A stretch of 64,000 nt of DNA from Symsagittifera roscoffensis (GCF_963678635.1 NC_087065.1:53201858-53265857), one strand, 5' to 3'. Shown: positions 54,701-58,629, counted from the first letter of the stretch. Notes: a model not told the origin generated them from the sequence alone. Program-made: numbers and translations.

Positions 54701-57628
54701 ATAAAAATGAAAAAAAAGGACAGAAAACGATACTCTGCCCAAAATGTTCATAAAATAAACAGCACTCCAGGCACCCCAGGCTCTATAGCCGGTCTAACCC
54801 ACCGTGCTACAACCACGCTTTGTGATCCACACTCTATTTTGACGAGATTTGCTATGACTTCTCATTAGTTTTTTTCGCAAAACTAATTAATAAACAATCA
54901 TAATTAAAAACTGACTTCACAAACAAAATTTTGCCATTTGAAAGCAAAATGAAGTAAAGATATCTCAGAGCCGAAGGAACGAGCAGCAAAGGAGATGAAA
55001 ATTAGATTACAGTCCAACTCTGGAATGGCAAATCTGTTTGGGTTCTTGCCGAAGTCACTACCCTCAAAGGATATAAAGTATGGACCCAAAATCGCAGCAA
55101 AAGAAACCCTTTGAAACAGACCAATGCCCATCTCGATGTTGATCTCACATACTGATCCTAGTCACTTGACACTTCACCCGGAAAACTCAAACTTCACACT
55201 GCACGTAGTCTCGCTCTAAGCTTAACGAAATCGATAATTCATTGCATCGATCTGAAAACGTAACAAAATCACCCAGGACGATCCACGTTCAACGAGACCT
55301 ATCTTTGAAACACAAACAAACGATCTTTTCCTCTCTACCCAAACAACTTTATCTCTCCTCTCTTCAAGAAGTCACTGCTCAAACTTCTAAATGAAAACTA
55401 CTCATCTGTCCTTCACAAAAATAAACAAATTAAAACTAAAAACTCGCTAAGCCACGGATGGGTGGAACCAATTCTAATTTAGTATTTATAAACCAATTTT
55501 TCTATTGATAAAACTATCCCTACAAAAAATTACTAACTATTATATTCCATCACTAACATTAACACTTGTTTGTAAGTGCTGAAACTACTTGTAGTTTCAG
55601 CACCAGAACATTTTGAGTGAACTTTAAACTACAGTTGTTCTCCTTCTGGATAAAGTCCAAGAACTAACTCGCGAAAACCAGTATACACTAGACCTATTAA
55701 GACTACGAGATATAAGAGTAAGATTAAGGTTGGTATTAGACGAAGAAGTTGCACGAACCTATCCGGCCGAAAACAAGATAGCGTGACGAACAGACGCTGT
55801 ACCTTATCTGAAATTACTCTATGAGTACAGTAAACAATACATAACTCAGATCCAATGCTAACAACCGTTAAATCAACGGCTGTTGATAAATAACTATTTC
55901 AGGGAAAGTTATACAATCAAAACTAAACACTAAACCACTTTTACAGGTTCTCTAAGAAATTTTGGTAAGCTCATGTCAAGTAATTTGAAACATTGACATT
56001 GATAAATTTTTTCATATAAGAATTAAATAATTAAACCTATGCATGGTTTATATCTGTTTTACTTGTAGTTGTGAGCAGGGGATGGTTTTTATTGAACCCA
56101 GTTTTTATTTTAATTTTTTAGAAATTAAATTAATTCACTTAAGCAACCCAAAAAGTAATGGTCAAAATTGAGTTTTTTTTCAATGTTTTGGGAGAGCTCG
56201 GCAAATCAATTCAGTCGAGCTGAAAAAGATATTCTATTCTTTTCCTGGAAATCCGCCGCCTTGAGAAGTTCTAGATTGGCGCCTGTCTACAGTTGAATTA
56301 CCTGCCCGGGTTGACGTCCATAGAAGAAAAATGATTATAATACAGTTTCAAAAATGAAGTTTATGGAAAAAATTCTTATCATAGAAAATTCATTCAAAAC
56401 TTAAAAAGTGTATTAAAAGTTTTTAATTAACATTTTTGGTCTGCTTGCCTCTTTTAAGCTTTCTGGTCATTAAAAAAATGATTTCAAATTTTTTATAAAA
56501 AATGTTTATTATACAATTTTCATATATGAAAATTGTATGATTTGCATTTTTTCATAAACAAAAACAAAAATTTGAGGTAAAAAAATTTCAATCCTTTTTT
56601 CGGCTGCAAACATGTTTTTGTTCTAAAATAGAAGTTTTACGAAAAAAAAAAATTTGCATGCATAATTTGACTTGTTGTTTTAATAACGTAGTCCAGGATG
56701 AGTTTTTCACCCAAAAAATCCAAAAATCACCAGAAAGTGTTTTTTTTGTAAACACGATTATTATCTATTGTTTCATTTGCTAAAATAAAAACAACTTTGT
56801 AGAAAAACAGGCCTTTTTTTCTCAACCATCAAAATTTTCAAACTAAAAGTTTTCAAGCCATAATCAAAAAGTTACTTTTTTGGTATATAATTCCATGTGA
56901 AAATGTTGATAATAACTTTTATGGCTGAAATCACCAAATGCCGTTTATCTGCGTGGTAACTGCCAGGTACACTCTGGGTTGTCTTCTGACAAAAAATTCT
57001 TGGTTAGTGTTTTGGTTGAAACACGAAGTTTCGAAACAATTTTTTTTGTATTGTCATTTATGGAAAAAATGCTTATCATACAATTTCATGTATGGAAAAA
57101 ATGCTTATTTTGATATTTTCATACTTTTACCTTTGCTCTATGAAATTGTATGAAAGAGTACGATAAGCATTTTTTTCATATATGAAAGTTGCATGATAAG
57201 CATTTTTTTTGTCAACCCGGGTGTACACTACACAGTTTTATACAATTAATAAAATAACCTCGCAATCATTTATCAAGTCAAAGCAAAGAAAAACATACAT
57301 GTTTGGATTCTCCATATATGGCTTGAAGCTTGTCTCTTCGGCATTGTCCCTGGAAAGAATCTGTACGAATCCTGTTTGTTGCTGAAACATGGGAGCCCCA
57401 ACCAGCAAATGGAGGTCATCTTTGCTCAAGTGGTTGGAGAAGCCAAACAAGTTTCGATTTGCTTGTGACACACCATCCTGCTGTCCTTGAAAAAAAACGA
57501 GTGGAAAACTCTCTGAATGAATCATATCGGAAAAATCACACAAACGATATACCTGATTCACCGTACTTTGCCCCTTTGAAGCAAGCATCCTCCATTTCCT
57601 TTTGAGACAATCCGTCGTATTTCCAACT
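580..57628 (-). CDS. Integrin alpha subunit, partial gene with five exons
   Basis: Integrin alpha chains pair with a beta chain in the plasma membrane and bind extracellular matrix. The exons, in transcript order, are 57628-57299, 40041-39666, 11489-11327, 2821-1811 and 881-580 (about 2.18 kb, 727 codons). Junction phases agree: exon 1 ends in two bases completed by one base of exon 2; exon 2 to 3 is phase 0; exon 3 to 4 falls inside a DLDGDG loop and restores DLDGDGREDILV; exon 4 to 5 is 1+2. FG-GAP blades are visible with three calcium loops (DLDGDGVDE, DLDGDGRED, DLDGNGFYD). Exon 4 runs on through the Cys-containing thigh/calf beta-sandwich region and exon 5 through calf-type sequence. No inserted I (von Willebrand A) domain is seen. 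Signal peptide, transmembrane segment and GFFKR-like tail are outside the window. The ligand class (RGD- or laminin-binding) cannot be told. The exons carry no stops or frameshifts, so the gene looks functional despite introns of 0.9-28 kb. Confidence 0.9.
975..1310 (+). repeat. Dispersed GGCGCC-block repeat, copy 1
   Basis: Copy of a family also found near 6.95, 12.96, 14.87, 44.2 and 56.2 kb. Shared blocks, in order, are a poly-G start, a GTCGACCC block followed by TTCCCC or GTCCC, AGGCGCCTTGGGCGCCAAT (two GGCGCC sites three bases apart), GCGCACGCCGAAAAAACGC, then AAAAACGCC with T-runs, ending in CCCCCCTCGAGAAATTCTTAGATCCGC. It lies inside the 0.9-kb integrin intron 4, so it must be tolerated by splicing. 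No protein is encoded. Confidence 0.75.
1811..2821 (-). CDS. Integrin alpha exon 4, propeller end, thigh and calf
   Basis: A 1,011-bp exon with acceptor ATTTTAG above 2821 and donor GTAATG at 1810-1805. It opens inside a calcium loop continued from exon 3 (REDILVTSL), then carries another FG-GAP blade with FGFSIGDAKTDLDGNGFYDL followed by VIGDPG. Cysteine-bearing sequence after the propeller (DPICPEYGSQYKFC) matches the start of the thigh domain, and the rest is beta-sandwich sequence up to SCRKD. Such a long exon contrasts with the 163-bp exon before it. No stops or frameshifts. Confidence 0.93.
2870..3035 (-). pseudogene. Orphan exon-like frame resembling integrin calf sequence
   Basis: An open frame directly upstream of integrin exon 4 that is not part of the inferred mRNA: inserting it would split the calcium loop encoded across exons 3 and 4. 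It reads ...YKIGNCQVTLPDRLRYSGTE and then VSLKILNSYAIGTFLNW. This weakly resembles the membrane-proximal calf-2 strand of integrin alpha chains (Cys-x-Val, basic/acidic linker, hydrophobic strand, T-F). A possible acceptor TTTTCTTTTATAG precedes it; there is no GT donor directly after the frame. It may be a displaced or duplicated exon, an alternative exon, an assembly artefact, or chance. Confidence 0.3.
3044..3750. other. Intron 3 sequence, nothing recognised
   Basis: AT-rich intron between the orphan exon-like frame and the Gypsy relic. Short open frames show no domain and codon use is not coding-like. A short near-repeat of GATTGAAGCTGTAAAAT occurs at about 3673 and 3701. Confidence 0.5.
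3755..4694 (-). pseudogene. C-terminal tail of the Gypsy polyprotein, low complexity
   Basis: Three consecutive minus-strand frames follow the integrase fragment. 4694-4512 is Ser/Glu/Pro-rich (ITIDSSPEG), 4472-4218 is strongly acidic (SSAEEGVEDMEEIENN), and 4024-3755 is Arg/Gly-rich (RGGGGNTNITRGRGDRG). Raised G+C and continuity suggest one decayed reading frame downstream of integrase. No catalytic domain is visible. The Arg/Gly stretch could bind nucleic acid, which is inference only. Confidence 0.4.
5110..5418 (-). pseudogene. Integrase C-terminal fragment, Gypsy type
   Basis: A 102-residue open frame. The stretch LYNIRTTVHQSLGCTLFEAH followed by FARKSTTIW matches the conserved end of the Ty3/Gypsy integrase core, where a short run '(N)RTT.H..TG..PFE..FGRK..' precedes the C-terminal domain. 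The DDE catalytic core itself is missing upstream. A further frame at 5088-4825 with FKDDGSEALRGNYK may continue the C-terminal domain. Confidence 0.7.
5449..5676 (-). pseudogene. Retropepsin-like aspartic protease fragment
   Basis: In one minus-strand frame the sequence ...FQIDSASPVSFISQKKLYEL is the catalytic loop of retropepsins (hydrophobic-hydrophobic-D-S/T-G/A-S/A) followed by the V.(I)IS strand; here Gly is replaced by Ala (DSA). One stop precedes the loop. It follows the CCHC knuckle, the expected gag-to-pol order. Confidence 0.6.
5611..5820 (-). pseudogene. Gag nucleocapsid zinc knuckle
   Basis: A 69-residue open frame starting MQTENIICHRCSCRGHFARF. Spacing C-x2-C-x4-H-x4-C (residues 8, 11, 16, 21) is a canonical retroviral CCHC knuckle, which binds element RNA. 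The second half of this frame has shifted out of the protease frame, which continues in another phase. Confidence 0.75.
6080..6235 (-). pseudogene. Gag capsid fragment
   Basis: Minus-strand translation shows FMEHFFGAFSGLTRGCDFAD, then SIVRDFSMF, resembling the C-terminal capsid signature of Gypsy gag proteins (F..L..LA..C.F.....LIRD.F). A further Glu/Arg-rich segment near 6470-6420 may be upstream gag. Stops interrupt the frame on both sides. Confidence 0.55.
6945..7338 (+). repeat. Dispersed GGCGCC-block repeat, copy 2
   Basis: Same orientation and block order as the copy at 975-1310: paired GTCGACC blocks, AAAGGCGCCCTGGGCGCCAAT, GCGCGCCGAAAAAACGCG, T-rich AAAACGCC part, and the end CCCCCCCTCGAGAAAATCCTAGATCCGCCCCTGG. 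This copy is the longest plus-strand one and best shows the 3' end. Confidence 0.8.
7340..11320. other. Intron 3 interior, no gene seen
   Basis: Four kilobases of AT-rich sequence without long frames. It contains a GA microsatellite (9741-9770), a segment around 8911-8960 that recurs at about 16819-16865, and near 11165-11226 a short tRNA-like B-box stretch (GGATCGAGTCC) that I do not accept as a tRNA gene. Confidence 0.5.
9741..9770. repeat. (GA)n microsatellite
   Basis: Thirty bases of alternating GA with one AA interruption, in integrin intron 3. Confidence 0.95.
11327..11489 (-). CDS. Integrin alpha exon 3, FG-GAP blade
   Basis: A 163-bp exon with acceptor CTACATTAG above 11489 and donor GTACGT at 11326-11321. 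Begins in phase 0 with DELTETYNSGVVTIYQYDE and ends with FGYKVASLGDLDGDG, splitting the calcium loop between this exon and exon 4. The blade shows the FG...(S)LGDLDGDG pattern. It stands alone between introns of 28.2 and 8.5 kb. Confidence 0.92.
12212..14121. repeat. 1.91-kb tandem duplication, unit 1
   Basis: Starts TGCTCCTTTCCCTTGTAG and runs without a spacer into a second nearly identical unit at 14122. Differences are scattered substitutions and one- to two-base indels. Contains a copy of the dispersed GGCGCC-block repeat and short frames (for example 13346-13642) that are repeated in unit 2 but are disrupted there, which argues against coding. Confidence 0.9.
12958..13240 (+). repeat. 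Dispersed GGCGCC-block repeat, copy 3 (diverged)
   Basis: Begins GCGCGGTAGCGGATTTAGTCGGGG and carries CTGCCGACCCAAAAGATCCCC, AAAGGCGCTTTGGTTGCCAA (the second GGCGCC site decayed) and GTGCGCGCCAAAAAAAAAGC. Lacks the CTCGAG end. Lies in unit 1 of the tandem duplication. Confidence 0.65.
14122..16031. repeat. 1.91-kb tandem duplication, unit 2
   Basis: Direct copy of 12212-14121 at an offset of about 1,910 bases, ending at AAATATGTCAATG just as unit 1 does at the unit boundary. The absence of spacer or target-site duplication points to unequal exchange or replication slippage rather than two insertions. Confidence 0.9.
14866..15150 (+). repeat. Dispersed GGCGCC-block repeat, copy 4
   Basis: The duplicate of the copy at 12958-13240, carried along with the 1.91-kb tandem unit. 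Confidence 0.65.
16084..16275 (+). other. Short C-rich, T-poor patch
   Basis: The plus strand abruptly changes to runs such as CACCCCTCCACCTCCTACTA, unlike the T-rich surroundings. The style matches the A/C-rich interior of the LTR element at 48.6-54 kb, so it may be a fragment of that kind of element. A Pro/His-rich 66-residue frame covers it but shows no domain. Confidence 0.4.
16276..17190. other. Intron 2 sequence, nothing recognised
   Basis: AT-rich intron with short unsupported frames. Around 16819-16865 it shares CAAGACTGCTC-TATCAGGG and following bases with 8911-8960. Confidence 0.45.
17191..18631. repeat. 1.4-kb near-tandem duplication, copy 1
   Basis: Begins GACAGATAATCCTCACTTTC and ends TTGTTGAGAGGGTA. 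A second copy follows after 105 bp. The frame 17741-17929 (GNDFQVFNADPKTATLKDCQ) is preserved in copy 2 with a few changes, but no domain is recognised. The end overlaps the first LINE-derived unit of the following array. Confidence 0.85.
18737..20158. repeat. 1.4-kb near-tandem duplication, copy 2
   Basis: Same sequence as 17191-18631 at an offset of about 1,546 bases, with a short deletion near 20008 and another near 19656. It ends at the same GAGAGGGTA. Confidence 0.85.
27960..29310 (-). pseudogene. LINE reverse transcriptase fragment, copy C
   Basis: Minus-strand reading near 29160-29110 gives a PITLLPAWSRLSQKL-type segment, the N-terminal RT block of LINEs (consensus style YRPI.LLP..SK..EK). 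Near 28930 comes LRKTFDTVACT, matching motif A where the catalytic Asp precedes the TV; the usual D at the start is N or lost. Upstream endonuclease sequence is not present in this copy. Stops interrupt throughout. Confidence 0.65.
31200..32390 (-). pseudogene. LINE reverse transcriptase fragment, copy A
   Basis: The minus strand reads ENSRPITLLPAWSRLSQKL at about 32375-32320, then FFNLRKAFDTV at about 32165 (motif A, with N for the usual D), YGFQSSNFELLARYL near 32100, and a decayed motif C and thumb region down to about 31500 (ICFVISENFKQVTVDICMHT). The order and spacing of these blocks are those of a LINE RT domain. The 5' endonuclease fragment lies about 0.9 kb upstream at 33.3-33.7 kb. 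Confidence 0.75.
32391..33289 (-). pseudogene. LINE ORF2 linker between endonuclease and RT
   Basis: Stop-riddled minus-strand sequence joining endonuclease and RT pieces, near-identical to 36020-36900. One 69-residue frame at 32955-32746 includes C-x2-C and many Lys/Glu residues (NCENCYEQ). No separate domain recognised. Confidence 0.5.
33290..33690 (-). pseudogene. LINE APE-type endonuclease fragment, copy A
   Basis: Minus strand near 33355 reads VCGDFNANTTE, the GDFNA motif of apurinic-like LINE endonucleases. Upstream at 33570-33450 the sequence corresponds to the GFAIYIRDD block of copy B, the strand preceding the substrate loop. Several frameshifts separate the blocks. Confidence 0.7.
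34830..36010 (-). pseudogene. LINE reverse transcriptase fragment, copy B
   Basis: Begins on the minus strand with NNRPITLLPAWSRLSQKL at about 36005-35950, then FLNLRKAFDTVACT near 35800, then motif C and thumb remnants (a 70-residue frame at 35357-35145 contains KQVTVDNCMHTIWATSYSIW). This is a close duplicate of the copy at 31.2-32.4 kb and of 28.0-29.3 kb. Confidence 0.7.
36900..37290 (-). pseudogene. LINE APE-type endonuclease fragment, copy B
   Basis: Duplicate of 33290-33690. In one frame the minus strand reads VGFAIYIRDDMNHQIVNHTI near 37170-37110, a conserved endonuclease strand-turn block (GF.I.IRDD.....V). The GDFN motif near 36945 is damaged relative to copy A. Confidence 0.65.
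37441..39600. other. Intron 2 sequence next to exon 2, mostly unrecognised
   Basis: AT-rich intron between the LINE array and integrin exon 2. A G+C-richer spot at 37640-37760 has a short minus-strand open stretch (YDYRGHSPSAVVYRAPRKET) ending in a stop, with no acceptor upstream; it may be a processed fragment. The frame at 38331-38113 is listed separately. The rest shows nothing. Confidence 0.4.
38113..38331 (-). CDS. Hypothetical 72-residue frame, unknown
   Basis: ATG-initiated frame with less AT-biased codons than its surroundings: LRAFARDLGLITANKRCKV, then SIFVANGNEQWFVKVTK, and a basic end (RRRDTATNKRARKK) that could be a nuclear signal. No family recognised. It could be an exon or a fragment of a transposon protein upstream of the LINE copies (same strand), or chance. 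Confidence 0.2.
   Translation of the reverse strand: MLECEAKLRAFARDLGLITANKRCKVSIFVANGNEQWFVKVTKFEDIAYLQPTAVRRRDTATNKRARKKTCN
39666..40041 (-). CDS. Integrin alpha exon 2, FG-GAP blades
   Basis: A 376-bp exon with acceptor TTTATTTAG above 40041 and donor GTGAGT at 39665-39660. Its first base completes an Ile codon with exon 1. Encodes KMFYLCDPEQLKQYKGY, then HDTTFGYSLTSIRLAPKEVV and GGPRARAIHGEIKIFKF (one blade), and SGFGTTMVGADLDGDGVDEL followed by IVGEPYRT (next blade with its calcium loop). Paired cysteines (FYLC, IFC) fit the disulphide-linked loop of integrin propellers. Confidence 0.93.
40440..40535 (+). repeat. Short imperfect tandem repeat
   Basis: Three copies of GTTATGAACTGAA or GTTATGAGCTGAA with CACAAC or CAAAGT linkers, at roughly 28-34-base spacing. 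No coding content. Confidence 0.6.
40850..41110 (-). repeat. LTR-like repeat, 3' end of the Gypsy relic
   Basis: Shares the GTTATCAGTGAG.AAA, CGCATTCATGGATAGGA, TTGACACATCGTGA and CTGATA blocks with 43285-43525, in the same order and strand. Boundaries approximate; the copies are strongly diverged. Confidence 0.55.
41201..41372 (-). pseudogene. Integrase zinc-binding/core start fragment
   Basis: Minus-strand reading SRCEICQKNRASFRNTASKW, then IWERILLYWATS, then GAKPPR. C-x2-C-Q-K is the end of the integrase HHCC zinc finger, and WERI..(D)(W/F)A starts the catalytic core, with the first catalytic Asp replaced here (LLYW). One in-frame stop follows. Confidence 0.65.
41715..41910 (-). pseudogene. 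Gypsy reverse transcriptase N-terminal fragment
   Basis: Sequence EATKASPVVWQKKNVDLRHC followed by ADYKVDLNGKVTDKDYPS matches the RT block 'SP.V.V.KKDG.LR.C.DYR.LN..T..D.YP'. It follows a short frame with LTIQEATKTKLEDLVRQ, the RT lead-in helix. Catalytic YxDD part deleted. Confidence 0.75.
42030..42180 (-). pseudogene. Retropepsin C-terminal fragment
   Basis: Minus strand reads VLPSNNDFGILGFDLCQT, like the end of retroelement proteases where a short strand precedes ILG.D...(L). The catalytic DTG/DSG loop upstream is not clear. Confidence 0.5.
42453..42575 (-). pseudogene. Gag/pol zinc-knuckle region
   Basis: Reading KKPECRNCRRSLHGNRSYPS then GNKCNSSGMM and HSASKF resembles the double Cys-His region (C..CG..H....CPA.G..C..CGK.GHFA..C) of Gypsy polyproteins; the second knuckle has lost its second Cys (NSS) and carries a stop. 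Confidence 0.55.
43285..43525 (-). repeat. LTR-like repeat, 5' end of the Gypsy relic
   Basis: Counterpart of 40850-41110 with the same ordered blocks. On the minus strand this is the upstream LTR, with the gag/pol remnants following at lower coordinates. Confidence 0.55.
43635..43783 (+). CDS. Isolated plus-strand exon-like segment, unknown gene
   Basis: A 149-bp open segment with acceptor-like TTTTCAATATCTAG before it and a strong donor GTGAGT after it. Codons are C-ending and unlike the intron background. Reading: GVVDSTPTLDTISNFETYLN, then HVQLTHRSLSLTNFSMSKNP and IQGKLVGSR. A very tentative resemblance is to the start of the CBM21 domain of protein phosphatase 1 regulatory subunits (...F..F......V.LE......I.GTV.V), but this is not secure. 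It lies antisense inside integrin intron 1; neighbouring exons were not found. Confidence 0.3.
43800..44162. other. Intron 1 spacer, nothing recognised
   Basis: AT-rich spacer between the exon-like segment and the inverted copy of the dispersed repeat. Confidence 0.4.
44163..44595 (-). repeat. Dispersed GGCGCC-block repeat, inverted copy
   Basis: Reverse-complement copy: starts AGGGGTGGATCCAGGAGTTT then CTCGAGGGGGGA, continues through AAAAAAGGCGTTTTTAAG, GCGCGCGCACTCC, GGTCGACAGGGT and GTGCGACAGGGGGTCGA. Terminal GGGGTGGATCC corresponds to the GGATCCGCCCC-type end of the plus-oriented copies. Confidence 0.75.
44868..44950. repeat. GC-rich CCCGGCCC patch
   Basis: A short very GC-rich stretch with GGCCCGATCCCGGCCCGCGC and CCGGCCGGGTCCGGCCCGT, then GCCCGAGCCCGATTCC, in an otherwise AT-rich intron. 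Looks like a degenerate simple repeat or a fragment of a GC-rich mobile element; no gene. Confidence 0.6.
45000..47608. other. Intron 1 sequence, no gene seen
   Basis: AT-rich with short unsupported frames. A C/G-skewed run at about 45058-45145 (CCCCACCCCTCC then a poly-G tract) gives a Pro-rich frame on the minus strand that I regard as simple sequence. Confidence 0.45.
47609..47996 (+). repeat. Left LTR
   Basis: 388 bp, TGGAACCA...ACTCA. Contains a perfect 26-base hairpin (47726-47751) and the conserved block TATCCGGCCGAAAA..AAGATAGCGTGAC near its end. Confidence 0.85.
47726..47751. promoter_or_regulatory. Perfect hairpin in left LTR
   Basis: Two 12-base arms, TGCTGAAACTAC and GTAGTTTCAGCA, flank a TT loop. 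The identical 26 bases occur in the right LTR (55577-55602) although flanking LTR sequence has diverged. A transcript hairpin or protein-binding site is plausible; function unproven. Confidence 0.6.
47999..48016 (+). promoter_or_regulatory. Candidate primer-binding site
   Basis: TGGTGCGAACTTTAAGAC begins with the TGG that pairs with tRNA CCA ends, two bases after the LTR. The matching tRNA is not assigned. Confidence 0.5.
48020..50190 (+). pseudogene. Gag-region-like decayed frames of the LTR element
   Basis: The A/C-rich interior 5' of the glycoprotein-like frames. Readable pieces include a Thr/Ser/Pro-rich run (49194-49394, LSLPETLSLPLTPSTISQTP), a helical stretch near 49480-49650 (NRLQHRHDIRKEIQEHNIQI), and a basic stretch at 49805-50098 (ARAATLTGYKFTAKFPEKKY). 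Its position suggests gag, but no capsid or CCHC signature is seen, so this is inference from order alone. Confidence 0.35.
50195..51860 (+). pseudogene. Envelope-glycoprotein-like decayed gene 1
   Basis: Piecing frames by eye without repair, several coherent stretches follow one another: HGAHGRLTYDLHNKNWIPHI near 50.23 kb, WFPEDTCTTFQVAK near 50.5 kb, KPLYKTQYSEILVK near 50.7 kb, NKAYFGALYYDIHLDMKFDY near 50.9 kb, FVDTLSRRTWFWDTTIP near 51.26 kb, and SGYFEDINDYMPLNGEKIRP near 51.62 kb, then a hydrophobic run FLAWPYYVFDYIIRYVYLLL near 51.73 kb that looks like a membrane anchor. Scattered Cys/Trp, extracellular-type composition and a C-terminal anchor suggest a captured viral-type glycoprotein. 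The viral family is not identified. At least eight stops or shifts make it non-functional. Confidence 0.45.
51861..54060 (+). pseudogene. Second decayed frame set, possible membrane protein
   Basis: Starts with Thr/Pro/Ser/His-rich frames (51841-52173 and 52455-52868, no domain), followed by mixed frames. Near 53.84-54.05 one frame gives ALELQTKNAIRMLARQTLHI and then FLKWFFRRSQTF and IYQLNKILAILYRLPIFVLK, an amphipathic helix followed by a basic/hydrophobic anchor as at the end of many envelope proteins. It could be the far C-terminal part of the same glycoprotein locus or an independent one. Multiple stops. Confidence 0.3.
54061..55462. other. 3' untranslated part of the LTR element
   Basis: No convincing plus-strand frame. 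A 75-residue minus-strand frame at 55131-54904 (GIGLFQRVSFAAILGPYFIS) is open but unsupported by context. The purine run CGGATGGG ends at the right LTR. Confidence 0.4.
55463..55848 (+). repeat. Right LTR
   Basis: 386 bp, TGGAACCA...ACTCA. Co-linear with the left LTR but clearly diverged; the hairpin 55577-55602 and the TATCCGGCCGAAAA block are conserved. Confidence 0.85.
55577..55602. promoter_or_regulatory. Perfect hairpin in right LTR
   Basis: Same 26 bases as 47726-47751 (12-base arms, TT loop). Confidence 0.6.
56170..56290 (+). repeat. Dispersed GGCGCC-block repeat, 3' end fragment
   Basis: Contains GGGAGAGCTCGGCAAATCAATTCAGTCGA, seen in a related form in the copy near 7.23 kb (GAGTGCTCGGAAAATCAATTTGGTCGA), and ends CCTTGAGAAGTTCTAGATTGGCGCCTG, a decayed form of the CTCGAGAAATTCTTAGATCCGCCCCTG end. 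Confidence 0.6.
56305..57221. mobile_element. MITE-like element with CCCGGGTTGAC ends
   Basis: An 11-base terminal inverted repeat: CCCGGGTTGAC at 56305-56315 and GTCAACCCGGG at 57211-57221. The interior repeats, in both orientations, ATGCTTATCATACAATTTCAT and ATAAGCATTTTTTTCATATATGAAA blocks, mostly near 57050-57210 and 56340-56560. No transposase frame, so non-autonomous. Flanks are TACCTG on the left and TGTACAC on the right; a target duplication of TAC is possible but not firm. Confidence 0.65.
56511..56538. repeat. Perfect 28-base palindrome
   Basis: ATACAATTTTCATA followed by its exact reverse complement, inside the MITE-like element. Confidence 0.9.
57299..57628 (-). CDS. Integrin alpha exon 1 (first visible), N-terminal propeller blade
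   Basis: The donor GTATGT at 57298-57293 is clear, leaving two bases that pair with exon 2. Encodes SFPLVFFQGQQDGVSQANRN, LFGFSNHLSKDDLHLLVGAP and QQTGFVQILSRDNAEETSF, matching the first integrin blade (P.V..G.....FGFS.........LLVGAP.....G.V). The 5' limit is uncertain: the frame is open to 57645, an acceptor TTTTAG lies at 57634-57629, and others are possible further in. No signal peptide is visible, so at least one more 5' exon is expected upstream, perhaps beyond the gap or the Polinton. Confidence 0.8.
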
Positions 57629-57645
57629 CTAAAATCCATATTCAA

Positions 57646-58629
57646 AATTTTCTATAGTCAATTATAAGCTGGTTGCATTCAAACACCTAGTGGTCAGTAC
57701 TCTCGAATTGAGAGGTTCTTATGAAAAATTTGAAACTTAAAAGTTTCTCAGTGGCTTAAAAATTTAATGCAAAAATTTTTTATTTTTGAAACCTTAGTAT
57801 ATCATATTCCAAAATTTCAAAAAAAAAATAATTAGAAAAAACAGTCGCCACTAAACGAATTAGTTTCAAATCCTTTTTAGCATCTAGAACTGGGTAACAT
57901 CTTCACACTAGTGTTCAATTGAAGCACAACAGAAAAGTCTGCCTGATCGACTCGGTTAGACTGGTTCGAAGAGAGTAAATTTACAACATAACAACAAAAC
58001 ATCGAGTCCCTGATTTTAAACCTACATATTTCATAAACGTGTAACAAAATAGGCTAACCTTCCGATGAAATATTATTTTGAAACCTAAACATAAACTTTA
58101 GGTTCCTGCGAGTTTGAGAGGATCTCTCAAAAGAATTGTTGCCTGTGTAAGGATAGTCTCTTTCTTACTTCGAGTCGACACATTCAAAACTCAGTCATTT
58201 TTATAGAAGCCCATTACGAGGCCAAACTGTGCACTGGATGAGCCTGGATTGCAGAGACAACCCGCACCGAGCGCCCATGGATCATAATCGATTATATTAT
58301 CATAACATGGTCAGTATCTATAAAATTACAAAACAATCGATTATAATTCATTAAAGTTGGATTAAATCCTAACATTTTTATGCCAATATAATCCATTATA
58401 ATCAATTGTAATCGATAATAATCAATTTTTTTGAGGGGCTCATCAGAAAAATCACATTTTTTTCAAAGTTATCTCATTTCCTGTTTAGTGCAGTTGCTAC
58501 GTATTAAGTTTCATAAAAGGTTACATTTCAAATTGAAAGTTGCACATTTTTTTGTTTCTACTTTTTCAATTTATTTCAGTTTACACCCTCCTTTACTTAC
58601 CCCCCCCCCCCTACCTACCGCAAGATTCC
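57646..58629. other. Upstream intron or flank, no gene seen
   Basis: AT-rich. A run at 58275-58432 holds several variants of ATAATCGATTATAAT and TATAATCCATTATAATCAATTGTAATCGATAATAATC, making an AT-rich self-complementary stretch. A G+C-richer piece at 58200-58290 has no supported frame. Confidence 0.45.

Larger units (their letters stand above)
47609..55848 (+). mobile_element. Old LTR retroelement with glycoprotein-like frames
   Basis: Two direct repeats of about 388 and 386 bp (47609-47996 and 55463-55848) start TGGAACCA and end ACTCA, the TG..CA ends of LTRs. Two bases after the left LTR comes TGGTGCGAACTTTAAGAC, a plausible tRNA primer-binding site, and CGGATGGG just before the right LTR is a weak polypurine tract, so the element points rightward. 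The LTRs differ at many positions, which implies an old insertion. The 7.4-kb interior is A/C-rich on the plus strand from about 48.6 to 54 kb, unlike its surroundings. It decodes as long stretches of protein-like sequence broken by frequent stops and shifts. I recognise no protease, RT, RNase H or integrase. A clear target-site duplication is not visible (AAATC left, GATCC right). Confidence 0.7.
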
